Assembly (NCBI GenBank): GCA_030765045.1
Contig: CM060964.1
Coordinates: 150,710,705 to 150,774,704, forward strand
Source: Tenodera sinensis
Taxonomy: Eukaryota > Arthropoda > Insecta > Mantodea > Mantidae
Direction of reading: 5' to 3'
DNA: 64,000 bases
The position numbers and the translations under genes are program-made. This document shows positions 34,366 to 44,553 of this stretch, one piece after another; position 1 is the first letter of the stretch, and each line of letters opens with the position of its first letter. A model generated the notes under the pieces. The model was not told the DNA's origin, ran no database searches, and saw only the letters and a program-made list of their open reading frames with translations.

Positions 34366-35812
34366 GGTAAATTAAATCAGTTATTGGAAGAATTTGGAAG
34401 AAATAATTTCGTATTGAATGGTGATACGATACAATGTAAGTTGTGTTATTCACAAATCAGAGATTCCAAGGAGAAACGGAAATTGTTGAAGCAACATTGC
34501 AATACCAAAACACATAACTCACTTGTTGCAGCATCAAAGAATAAAGAACACGACCATTTGTCACTTCAATCGGAGTTTTTTGAAGACATGTGCAAAATGT
34601 TGGTACGTAGCAACCTACCATCTCACAAAGTAGAACATTGAATTTAAAATGTTCATAAAAATACACTAAGCGGGAGCCTCCCAGTGCAACAACCCTACGT
34701 AAATAGTATCTATCAAAGTGTTATAAAGTTATGGCTCAAATTCGGCAATCTGTGGGTGACAATAAAATTTGGATTTCCATAGACGAAACTCTGGATTCTG
34801 TGGGGAGGTTTGTTGCAAATATAATTGTGGGAGTATTTTCGCCAGACAGACCTACTAAATCATTTCTATTGACGCCTGAAGTTATTGATAAGGTTAACCA
34901 CAAAAGTATTGTCGAAATTTTTCAAAAGAGTCTAATTTTTCTGTGGCCAGAGGGGATCAAAACTGATAATGTACTACTTTTTCTGACAGATGGTGCAAGC
35001 TACATGCTAAAAGCAGCTAAAGAAATTAAAACTACACATCATCCCAACATGGTACATTTAACGTGCATCGCTCACGGCCTTTATCGTGCAGCCGAAATGA
35101 TACGCTTCTGGTGCAGTGATGTGGACAGCTTCATTGCTAATCTGAAAAAATATTTCTGGAAGCCCTAAGCAGGTCATTCATTTTCAAAGAAATGGCCCCA
35201 GGGGTCCCTTTACCTCACCAACCCGTTGTAACTCGATGGAGTAGCTGGCTAAATGCTGCTGCATATTATGCAGATTATTATGATAAAATAGATAAAGTAA
35301 TCAATGTTTTGGATAGTGAACACAGCTGTGCCATTAAATCACTGATTTCAGGCAATTTACTTAAACATTTGTTATTTATTAAAAAGAATATTCCTGATGT
35401 CACCAAAACTATTGTGCATTTAGAATCAAGAAATCACAAACTGTCATATGCTTTACAATTGATAGAAGAGCTTTACATGAAAATTGAAAATGTAGATCCT
35501 GCGCCTTACACCGAAGCAGTGCAAAATAAACTGAAAACCGTGATGGAGAGAAATCCTGGCTACGCTACAATGATTCATATAAAATTGGTTTACAACAGCT
35601 AGACAAAATGACATCTACGTATGACGAACACTATGCAAAATATCTTATGTTTGCTCCCGTTACGGGGGCTCTAATGACCTAGCTGTCGACGGGCCCTTAA
35701 ACCCTAATCACTCACTCACTCACGCTCCCGTTACATCATGTGACGTTGAGAGAAGTTTCTCGCTGTATAAACATTGTTTGGATGACAAGTTTTACTTTTG
35801 AACAATTTAAAA
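34366..35812 (+). pseudogene. hAT 2 transposase, broken by two LINE insertions and frame damage
   Basis: The N-terminus is split: the start codon and seven codons are at 29291-29311, and the gene resumes here with GKLNQLLEEFGRNNFVL and a BED-type finger CKLCYSQIRD...HCNTKTH. Next come FEDMCKMLVRSNLPSHKVE and a stop at 34639, a damaged stretch, then SIDETLDSVGRFVANII (first Asp), VLLFLTDGASYMLKAAKEIK (second Asp), LTCIAHGLYRAAEMI and PVVTRWSSWLNAAAYYAD. The dimerisation end, PVTSCDVERSFSLYKHCLDD, is readable only when the 60-bp insert 35664-35723 is ignored. It is related to the hAT 1 transposase but clearly diverged. It is preceded by the LINE copy 2 3' UTR. Confidence 0.88.
35664..35723 (+). 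mobile_element. 60-bp LINE 3'-tail insertion
   Basis: It is flanked by gctcccgttac (35653-35663 and 35724-35734). It contains only ctaatgacctagctgtcgac, gggcccttaaaccc and a (TCAC)n tail. It interrupts the hAT 2 dimerisation domain, whose frame is restored when the insert and one duplicate are skipped. Confidence 0.92.
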
Positions 35813-36026
35813 ATGTATTATTGTTCACGGCAATGTTTTTGAGGAACGAATAGATTACGATATGAACTGATGTAAATGGACTAGAGCTTCTTACACAGCC
35901 CTGCCCGTTTGTTTACATGTTCTGAACTCCTGTGCTACGCCGTCTGCCAGTCACCACGGAGCGTGTATAGTACGAGCGTGCAAACATTGTAGGCGATGGG
36001 ATATTTACCCTCGCTCTAATCATGTG

Positions 36027-37036
36027 TCAGCAAATCATAAGCGGAGAAAAATGGAGTTAAAGTTTAGCAACTATATAATACAAATGTACTTGATTAAAAC
36101 TGGCCTGCACCGTATGTGGGACCCTCAGACGTCCTTTTAGCTGTTTTTTCAAATTTCAGTCGCTTTCTAGCAGTTCTGTAGCCCCTTTTTAAATGCCTAG
36201 CACTGTCCTTCAGACGACACTTACCCTAATTTTACTTAATTTCTCCCCAATTTCATTGAAATTTCTACCCTGAACCTCATACTTTACATGCTGTGAAGCT
36301 TCACAACCCATATTATATTCACTAATTCCATATATTACACCAATTTCTGTTTTCCTTTTTGAAAAAAAAATCCTTTGGGCGTTTCTTCACTGTTTCTTCA
36401 CAAAGCACCATGAGGTTAGCACATTTTCCCTCTAAATAAACCAAAGAACTTTGGAATTTGCCCAACAGATAGCTCTCATATAGATGATTCTTGGGTTAGC
36501 CAACATGTTTCAGCTAATTTGTCACAAGAAACCGCGTAATTCAAACTCAAACTGAACAGATATTGAGTCGGAAAATCATTGCAAGCACTTCGAGTGCACT
36601 CTACTTACCTTGCTTCGAGTGTTTCTGTGCAGTTAAACTGACATACCACCTAGCACATGGCCATTTAAAACCCTCGGTGAAGTCATTTAAGGGGCGCAGA
36701 TGAGTAAACAAAAGCATGAAAATGAAAGCCAAAGGTTTAAACTTATTTATGGTATAAAAAGCCAAAAATGAAAAATTTTGTCATTTTTGCCCATTTTTCA
36801 CAGATGGGTTATCACGCAAGCTGTTAAGCAGCAGGTGGTCCTCAGGGTACCATAGTTGCTCACTAACGGTCCATAAGCATTTAGTAAATGCACTCAACGA
36901 AAACTATTTTAAGAACACCACGCATTGAAGTATATCTCAAAAACTTACTCCATGCTAATGACAAGGGAGGTATCAGGCCCTTCATGCTAAAGCCCACCAT
37001 GAATTTCCTTTTACAGAAGGTATGTATTCGGAGGAC
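36027..37036. other. Right part of outer shell element and flank
   Basis: 36027-36813 is the right part of the 15-bp-TSD element. 36829-37036 is flanking intronic sequence. No gene is recognised in either. Confidence 0.5.
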
Positions 37037-37210
37037 AGGCCTGCCCGTCTCAGTAACGTGTCTGCCTCACGTTCAAGAGGTCGCGAGTTCGAATCTCACT
37101 TAGGGTAAGTTATCCGGGTAAAGCTTTTTTCCGGGGTTTGCCCTATCATGAGAAGACGAATGTCGGCTCCATGAACCTTGAGCTCATTTGAGCATCATTT
37201 CACCCATTTC
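37037..37210 (+). mobile_element. tRNA-derived SINE-like sequence, family B
   Basis: A tRNA-like head with an A-box-like gtctcagtaacgtgtctgcc and a good B box (gcgagttcgaatctcac), then body cggggtttgccctatcatga. The ends are not defined by a target duplication that I can see. The LINE fragment at 37332-37655 inserted just downstream. Confidence 0.55.
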
Positions 37211-37331
37211 ATTCATTCACCGTCCGATATGACATTACGTTGGAGGACTTTAATTACCAATTACTTTATCCCGAGGGGGTCAGAATATCGTCTTCCCACC
37301 CTGTCCCAATATATAAATCAACTGGTAAATT

Positions 37332-37655
37332 CACATCTTCGAGATTCTCTGCAGCTGCCTCTTGCAGAGGTCCTAGTGGACGACAAAACAAGCGATTGAT
37401 AGAGTTTCTAAGTTTTTAGCGGATTGTAATATCAATTTGAGGATTTAAAATTTTAGATATTTTTTTATGTCTTTTGACCTATTTATTACCTTGTTTTATA
37501 TCCGGCTATTGCTGCTGTTTTTACGTTTATGTGTATTTTTTCTTTGATACTAGTATTTTATTTTTGATTCAAGTTTATATCTGGCTATTGCCGTGAATTT
37601 TAGAAGGGCGCTAATGACCCAGAAGTTGAGGCGCTTAAACCCACAAATCAATCAA
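37332..37655 (+). mobile_element. 324-bp LINE 3' fragment
   Basis: The duplication atcaactggtaaatt lies at 37317-37331 and 37656-37670. Inside are a short open stretch ending at TGA about 37399 (LQLPLAEVLVDDKTSD), a 3' UTR, the motif gggcgctaatgacccagaag, gcgcttaaaccc and an (AATC)n tail. It is the 3' end of an I-type LINE, 5'-truncated. Confidence 0.85.
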
Positions 37656-37670
37656 TCAACTGGTAAATTG

Positions 37671-38238
37671 AGTCAACCAACATTATTGATTCATGAGAAA
37701 ATATTCTCGTTCTATTTAGAGACTCAGTACCGTGACTGACGTAACTTCTTTAGTAGTATTATTTAAAAAGTTTGTTATTTAAATATAATTGAAGTTTAAA
37801 ATGTTAATTAACTCCAGTGAAAGAAGACATTGTGTTTTGATTAAAGTTCATCATAATGGAATGAGGACGCAATAGCGCTTAAAATTGTAGAATTTGTATT
37901 TGTTTTTGTTGAAAAGTTAACATTTATTTTCCAATTTATTTTCGTCATAATAATTGATCTTCCTTCCCATTGACCTCTGAAGACTGTACACGTTTCTGAT
38001 AGGATATCTTTAAACAGGCTTTCTTCTTTCTCTTTTCTTCAATGAAGAAAGGTTCCGGTACTCACTACTAAGGTTCTACATTGATAATGTCTTATCACTG
38101 CATTCTCAGCTTTTCTCTGCGTCCATTTGCTGTTGATATTTATGGCAAAATGGCGCCCACGTTGAATGACTTGAGTTTGGGTTAAGCTTGGAGAAAGGAA
38201 GCCCAGCAATTATCATGATCATCAAGGCAGTAGTTCTC
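37671..38238. other. Unannotated intronic sequence
   Basis: AT-rich, with no frame or repeat end recognised. Confidence 0.5.
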
Positions 38239-38283
38239 GTGACGGCTTCAAGATCTTCTCAAGCAAGATCTTGAAGCCGTCAC
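38239..38283. repeat. Perfect 19-bp hairpin
   Basis: The arm gtgacggcttcaagatctt (38239-38257), a 7-nt loop ctcaagc and the exact complementary arm (38265-38283). It overlaps the C-terminal end of a hAT transposase relic on the minus strand. Confidence 0.95.
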
Positions 38284-38520
38284 ATTAAGATTTATCTCTG
38301 AAAACCCCCTTTCACACTTAGCAGGTGATACTGCAATTGTTTTAATGTACATTTCAGAGAGAATAACTTTAAGCATTTTCTTTTGAGGAATATATCCTCG
38401 GAATCTTTTGATTATATATCTCTCATCAAGACAAACTTTGCTAGTCATCATCCTAATCTCTTTCTTCATAAATAACTTGACATAGTACACCTTTTTGGCT
38501 ACAGAGTTGGCATACAGCAT
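38284..38520 (-). pseudogene. hAT transposase C-terminal relic (KIAA1586/ZBED-like)
   Basis: The minus frame begins near 38520 and contains KMLKVILSEMYIKTIAVSPA then KCERGFSEINLNVTASRS. The pattern P-S-x2-x-CERGFS-x-MN is the hAT dimerisation domain of the KIAA1586/zinc finger BED-type family, distinct from hAT 1 and hAT 2. Only about 80 codons remain. The frame then runs into the perfect hairpin 38239-38283. No TIRs found. Confidence 0.7.
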
Positions 38521-39258
38521 ATCGGCATCCTGTCACTTCAACAATAAGTTATCATGAGGAAATTCCTGAAGGGATTTTGCCATACTGTTTATTTGCTACT
38601 GCAGGCCCTGCTTCTGAGCTTTAGAAGTAGTGAATCGGGAAGTGGTTCTCCCAGGTACCTCCCTCGGTAAGTACAGGTTTGGCGCTCCCGGGGTCCCGAG
38701 CCACCTGACTCCCTCGGTTTGTGCTCCTCTTCGTGTTGAGAGTCAGTTAATACGCCCACCTACGTGTAGTCCGTGCGTGCAGATCCGCGTGGTTAGAAAA
38801 GATCATCCAGGTTGGTTGAGGGATGTTTATCTGAGTCCGATACAGTTTATTTCTGAATTTGCGGAGGGTGCGCATTTCCAATACACCGCTTTGGTTTCCG
38901 CTTCGCCTAAACGGGAGACCAGGGGCTAACCTACCTCTACTCAATCGGCTAGGACTAACTATTGCACCGAACTCCAGGGTGGTTGGGACGGCGATCCCAA
39001 TATATCCCTGTGTAGCCCTGTCATCCCAATGGGATGACGCCTTGTTGGGCTCCGTGGTGGGTGGGGAGCACTGCGGGATGACGTTTATAGCCTTTTTGCT
39101 ATCGCAAACGAAAACATCAAGCGCAAACGACAAGTCAATGATGAAATAGAGGCACACCTAGTGTCAGTTACCTAGTCGTTATCTAGTAATCAGTGGGAGG
39201 GAAAACGCTCAGTCATTTCTGAAAGTGAGCTCATTTGTCATACAATCAGTGTTTATAA

Positions 39259-40393
39259 AATGGCCGGCCCGATCAAACCATGTACCCGTCTTAGAACAGG
39301 ATCTCTACTTGTTGAAGCTTATACGTCCACCCAGTTCGACAAGTTGCTGAAGGTGAAACTCTTCCAATGATATCCCATCCGTGCTGAGAAGCTCCGGAGC
39401 CCCAACATTTCCAAGGGGGTCATTACCACCCACTTATTGGACGGTATGCTGAAGGAAGAGTTTCAGAGCTACCTATCTGACCAGGGAGTAACATCTATTT
39501 ATCGTGTCCGAACAAAGCGTGACGGTGTGCAGATACATATCCGTACGCTGTTTCTAACTTTTGATTGGAGGATCTCCCTTCGAAGATGAAGGCCGGCTAT
39601 GAGGTCATCAACGTTCGGCCGTATATCCCGCGCCCTCTGCGGTGTTTTCAATGCCAACGTTATCGCCATGCTCAGGCATCTTGTAAGACTTCTGTTCCTG
39701 TTTGTGTCACTTAAGGATGCCCATGACGGAGCGTGTCCATTTGTTCCTAGCTGAGTGAACTGTCGAGATGCCCATCCAGCGATATCTCGCAACTGTCCAC
39801 GTTACCTGGACGAAAAGGCTATTCAAGAGCTGCGGGTAAAAGAACCTTTATCGTTCTCTGAAGCCCGCAAACGACATCGTGCCTGCCAACCTTCTATACT
39901 CAAACTTGATACTTTTAGTTCTGTAGTGTCAACCACAGTGTGAAAGCGGGATGTAGATACCCAAACTTCCCCTATAACCGGCACAACCGTCGCATCTACT
40001 CGTCGTTCAACCACAGCTTCTGTGTCAACCGGCACCAGCCTCAGGACTTCCTGCTAGTGCTGATACACGAAAATTTAAGGTTGAGCCGAAACGCAGCGAG
40101 TTTCTTAAAGACCCTCCGTCCTCTGCCGGAGGGAAGTTTGCCTTCTCAGCTACTTCACCTTCCCCTTCTCGGCACTCACGCTCTCAGGACACCAGAGGAG
40201 ATAGTTGGGTGCCATGGGTCTCGCCACCTCCCGTTACCACGGGCAACCGATATACACTTTATCTTTCGTTAGTGATGACACAGAGGCTCCTCCGTCCGCG
40301 GAGCCTATGGAGCAAGAACCATCTGCTCCAAACAGCCGTCGTCCTACGAGCTCTCAGAAGGGTAAATTGAAACGACAACCGCCGGTCGAGTGA
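39259..40393 (+). pseudogene. I-type LINE ORF1 (gag-like), decayed
   Basis: Starts MAGPIKPCTRLRTGSLLVEA at 39259. Later blocks in shifting frames are LLDGMLKEEFQSYLSDQGVT, VINVRPYIPRPLRCFQCQRY with HAQASC (first CCHC knuckle), and NCRDAHPAISRNCPRYLDEK with IQELRVKEPLSFSEARKR (third knuckle and the characteristic downstream segment). This PRP-RCF-C-R-GH and C-HPA-SR-CP order is the standard ORF1 C-terminus of I/Ingi/LOA-like elements. The Ser/Pro tail ends near 40393 just before the SINE insertion. At least three frame changes. Confidence 0.8.
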
Positions 40394-40421
40394 ACCTGGT
40401 CGACAGCTTAACTCCTTTGTT

Positions 40422-40665
40422 TGTTTTTTGGTAGTGTTTAACGCCTGCTTTTACTACATACGGCCCCGCAGGCGCTGACACTGATGATACATGGAATGAA
40501 GATGGAGCACCGGTGGAATGAGATGGTGGGGCAACCGGAAAACCCGGAGGAAACCCGCTCCAGCGCCGCTTCGTCCACCACAATCCCACATGCGGTTACC
40601 TGGGATCGAACCGGGGCCGGTTTGGTGAGAAGCGAATGATCTAACCACTCGGCTACGGTGCGGCC
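40422..40665 (-). mobile_element. tRNA-derived SINE, family C (244 bp)
   Basis: The target duplication cctttgtt lies at 40414-40421 and 40666-40673. On the minus strand it opens with a tRNA-Ser-like head: GTAGCCGAGTGGTTAGATC (A box) and CCCCGGTTCGATCCCAGG (B box), then a body ending ...gtgtttaacgcc-type complement and an A/C-rich tail (ccaaaaaacaaac). It sits at the ORF1/ORF2 junction of the I-type LINE. Confidence 0.9.
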
Positions 40666-40679
40666 CCTTTGTTCCAGGA

Positions 40680-42920
40680 CCTCCATCTACAGGAGACAAT
40701 GCTTCGCCAACAGGACTCCTTTGCTTCTCCTGGGTTTATTCCGGTGACCTCCCACCGGAACATGGTACTCCTGCACATGGAGGTGCCATGCTCCTAATTC
40801 GTGACGTCTTTTATCAGCCTGTCATGCTTACCACTCCATTGCAAGCTGTTGCTGTTATCCAGTTATCTAACTTTTCTTATACTCACTCCGCTGCTTATCT
40901 ATCTCCTTGTTCCCTCTTCGCAATAGCGGACCTTTGCCATCTAGTGTCCTAGCTCCCAGCGCCCTACGTTCTGCAGGGAGACGTTAATGTCCACCATCTT
41001 CTTTGGGATTCACCCAGAGTGTGAATGAGGGGGCATACCTAGCAGACTGTTTTATACAGAACTCTATTTCTGTAATAAACTCTTGTGAACCTGCTATTGT
41101 TTCTGACTCTACTGGCGCTTTCTCCCACCTGGACTTGTCAGTTCGCTCACCTCAGCCTGCACATCGTTTTGCGTGGAACGTCATCACTGACACCTCCAGC
41201 GATCATTTTCCGTATCTTATCACTTGCTATCACGTACCGTCGCCACGTGCACCCTACTGGCATCTCAACAGCGCGAACCGGAACTTATTTACTGGCTTAG
41301 CTGTATGTGACGGCCGCTTCACTTTGCATCCGTTGTTCTTACTGCTGCTGGGCGTGCTATACCTCGGTCGTCTGCCGAGCTGAGACATTTACCGGTCCCT
41401 TGGTGGACCGACGAATGCCGAGTGGCCGCCCGTGAGCGGCGGGTGGCGCTACGAGCGTTTCGGCGCCACCCTACCCTTGACAACGTGGTCGCATTGAGGC
41501 AATCGCGCGCCAGGGCTGGTCGCATCATACAGGCGAGTAAGATGACACACTGGCTCCGTTTGGAGTTATCTAATCAATCTACGCCTTCGTCTGTTTTTTG
41601 GGATAAGCTTCCTCGTTTGGCCGGCAAATCTTCGCCGTTTACCGTACCCGGTCTCAGGTTCAATTGTTTACCCTAGGGCTGTTCCTGACTTTCTGGGCAA
41701 CGCTTTTGCTGATATGTCAGGCTCTTCGCATTGCCACCTGGATTTTCTACCCATCAGGAATGGCATTGAGTCTCATAATATTTCCTTTAGCTCTTCTAAC
41801 CGGGAATGTTATAACGCCTTTTTCACCATGCTCGAGTTGGAACGGGCCGTGGCCCCCTCCAAGCCCTCCGCTCCTGGACCGGTGGTGTCCACATCGCAAT
41901 GTTACAGCACCTGTCTTCGGTTGGTGAACTGTTCCTCTTAGATCTATGTGTACAACCGTATCTAGTGCACAGCAACATTTGCATTCGTTTGACGAGAAGC
42001 CACCATCGTCCTAAGTTTAAAACCTGGGAGTATCGCCATCTACTTCTAGTTATCGTCCTATCTCCCTCACCAGTGTTATCTGCACGTCGCTTCCGCTCCA
42101 CGCTCAACCAGTCTCTTTATCCACGCACATCATGAACTAAGGAAGTTCTAAGAAAGAGCCAAACGGTTGCTGCGTTTTTCGATCTAGAGAAGGCAAATGA
42201 CACTTGCTAGAGGATTCTTCGCACTCTACATAAATGTGGCATTCATGGTCCACTGTCCCTTTTTATTCGGGATTTTATGCGAGATAGTCTTTCGGGTACG
42301 GTTGGGATGGACCTTCTCCCATGTTTTTACTCAAGAGAACGGAGTACTGCATGGCTCTGTAATCAGCCTCACACTATTTGTCATTGCCATCAATCCCATT
42401 GGGGAGAGCGTCCCATTGGGCGTTTCGTATTCGCTACTCGTGGATGACTGCCATTTATTGCAGTTCTAGGCAGATTTCTTTGTTACAAAGCCGCCTTCAA
42501 GTGTGTCTTGATCACCTGTTCACTTGAAGTGTCGAAAATGACTTTGAGCTTTCCGCCGAGAAAACCATTTGAGTTAACGTCTGGGCACAGGTGCCTTTCC
42601 TTTCGCAGACGAGACGATTTTTGGCATCAGTTTAGTTGGTATTCTCATATTTCGTGCTTAAAGACAAGGTGTGAATGCTCTCTTACTGTTTTACGGGTTT
42701 TAAGTGGCACATCCTGGGTAGCTGATCGGACAATGCTTTTACGACTATACCGGGCACTGATCCGATCGAAACTTGATTACGGCTGTGTTGTGTATTCCTC
42801 GGCTCAACTGTCGGTTTTAAATCGCCTCAATTCTACCCACCACCGTGGCATCCGGTTCAGCATTGGGGCCTGTCTAACGATTCCTGTAATGAGCCTATTG
42901 TGCGGAAGCTGCTGATCCTC
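40680..42920 (+). pseudogene. I-type LINE ORF2: endonuclease and reverse transcriptase, decayed
   Basis: Endonuclease traces: LQETMLRQQDSFASPGF near 40685, GDVNVHHLLWDSP near 40981, DTSSDHFPYLITCYHVPSP near 41190. Then the inter-domain region (WWTDECRVAARERRVALRAF near 41403) and reverse transcriptase traces including SLTSVIC-like, FFDLEKA near 42180, HGSVISLTLFVIAINPI near 42350 (for PQGSVLS), and a damaged LVDDC catalytic box near 42440. The thumb is near 42720-42800 (SKLDYGCVVYSSA). Frames change at least six times, so this copy has been dead for a long time. Confidence 0.7.
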
Positions 42921-43239
42921 CTCCTAGTTATCGGCGCGATGTTCTTCTTTGCACCTACACCTGCAGACTTTCTAGTCAGGTAGAGCACCCGTCTTTTAGT
43001 TTGTGGACCGCCAATACTGAACGAGCTCCCTGGCCCTACTCCCTCCTGGCGTTCGGTTTTGCTCACTGCTTCGGCTGTCGATTTACCCACGACATTTACC
43101 AGGGGAGAAACACGATTTTCCCCATGGCTCCGTTCCTAGACCCATGTTGATGTAGGTTTTCGGTTCATACCAAAGTCGTCGACGCCAGACTCAGTTCTTC
43201 GTTCGGCATTTTAGGATATTTAGGCACAGTCCAGAGCCT

Positions 43240-44316
43240 GCAATTGTATATACACTGACCTCTCGAAGGACAATAGGGGAATAGGATGTGATTTTATTCA
43301 TGTTCGCCAGAGTTTTAGCTTTGGTATTTTACAGCAGTGCTTGAGTTTTACAGCAGAGCTCTTCGGCATATACCAGGCTCTTTTATATGCTCTGTTTTAG
43401 GCAACGACCCAGTAACTGTAAGCGCAGTACTGCGGTTTGTTGCCAAGATTGGTTTTGGCAAGCAAGTGTAAGATGTATTTTATCCTGGCGGAATTAGGAT
43501 TTTAGGGTGGTTTTAGCTTTTTAACAGCCTTACAAGTTCAGTTTTTACCAGTTTTAACTTTTAGCCGTTTTAACACACGTTTTAGTACTTTTAACTATCC
43601 GTTTTAGTTATTTTAACTTTGACGTTTTAACTTTTTAGGGGTGAGCTTTTACTAATTTGGTTGTTTTTATTTTGGGACTTCGGGTCCTAATGACCTAGTT
43701 GTTGACGGGCCCTTAAACCCAACTCACTCACTCACTCACTCACTCACTCACTCACTCACTCACTCACTCACTCACTCACTCACTCACTCACTCTTTTATA
43801 TTTTCGTCGGCAGGCCTTGGAGAGGTGTATTATTTGTTCGGTTTCTTTGAGTGCCCTTCAGAGCCTACGCACGCTGTAAACTTAGCATCCACTGGTGTAC
43901 CGTGTCCAGGACAGCCTTCACACACTCGCTGGTGCTGCTGCGCCCTTTATGTGGGTGCCTGGACATATAGGCCTGCAAGGAAATGAGGCTGCCGATTCTG
44001 CTACAAAGGCAGCAGTTTTAGCTCCCAGGTTTTTTAGCGCTTGTGTTCCCTCTGATGATTTTGGCTTTGTTTTATGTTGTGCGCTCCTTTCACGGTGGAG
44101 TGCTGCATGGAGGGTGGAAGTTGGGGATTTGAAGCCCCTCCCTGTCACCTGGAGGACTTCCCCAAGCACCTCTCGTCTAGAGGAAATCATTTTGCGCAGA
44201 TTGCGCATCCGGCACTGCCGTTTCAGCCATAGTCAGCTTTTATCTTCAGATGCTGCATCGCTATGTGCTCACTGTCATGAGCCTTTTGACGGTGCGGCAT
44301 GTTTTACTTGAGTGCC
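43240..44316 (+). pseudogene. I-type LINE RNase H domain, split by another LINE tail
   Basis: The block IYTDLSKDNRGIGCDFIHV near 43245 holds the first catalytic Asp. FTAELFGIYQALLYAL near 43345 holds the Glu. The gene is then interrupted at 43389-43790 and resumes with FMWVPGHIGLQGNEAADSAT near 43947, the last acidic site of RNase H. A Cys/His region follows (ASLCAHCHEPFDGAACF) with a stop at 44309. Cellular-type RNase H removes the RNA template after LINE reverse transcription and marks the I/R1 lineages. Confidence 0.85.
43389..43790 (+). mobile_element. 402-bp LINE 3' fragment with (ACTC)n tail
   Basis: It is flanked by ctcttttatat at 43378-43388 and 43791-43801. It has an unusual 3' UTR full of GTTTTA/CTTTTA repeats, then the motif cttcgggtcctaatgaccta, gacgggcccttaaaccc and about 17 ACTC units. 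It splits the RNase H domain of the older LINE. Confidence 0.92.
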
Positions 44317-44553
44317 AGTTTTAGCTCAGTTACGTGGGTCCCTAAGTCTGCTAGCTGCCCTTGCTAAGGTGCTGACAGACACTGTCACTGCAGTAGACGG
44401 TTTGCTCACTTTTATCCGCCTCAGCGGTATGGGAAACCGTATTTGAACAGTTAATTTTATTGTGTTGTCTTTATTCGGTCATTCTAAGCGTGGATGCGAT
44501 TTGGTTTTCTATATCTTCCACGTGAACCTTTGTGGTTTAGCTTTACTTTTACA

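Larger units (their letters stand above)
29102..36018 (+). mobile_element. hAT transposon 2, split by a Jockey LINE
   Basis: TIRs: left TAGAGCGAGGACATATATCC at 29102, right (reverse complement) TAGAGCGAGGGTAAATATCC ending at 36018. It is flanked by atcatgtg at 29094-29101 (shared with hAT 1) and 36019-36026. The transposase gene is on the + strand. It was hit after its eighth codon by a LINE (29312-34354) and near its C-terminus by a 60-bp LINE tail (35664-35723). Without these it would be about 1.8 kb. Confidence 0.9.
26261..36813. mobile_element. Unclassified TIR element with a 15-bp target duplication (outer shell)
   Basis: Direct repeats acgcaagctgttaag lie at 26246-26260 and 36814-36828. 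Immediately inside, the ends are inverted: left GTAACCCATCTGTGAAA, right (reverse complement) GATAACCCATCTGTGAAA. With the later hAT insertions removed, the shell is about 1.3 kb (26261-26746 plus 36027-36813), AT-rich and without a recognisable frame. A 15-bp duplication does not fit the common DNA transposon superfamilies (2-10 bp). It could instead be a retroposed sequence with inverted ends. Confidence 0.6.

Noticed and set aside
39100..39260. Short frame 38859-39149 as a host gene
   Set aside because: It lies at the 5' margin of the I-type LINE, has no splice context or known motif, and is most likely LINE leader or decayed ORF1.
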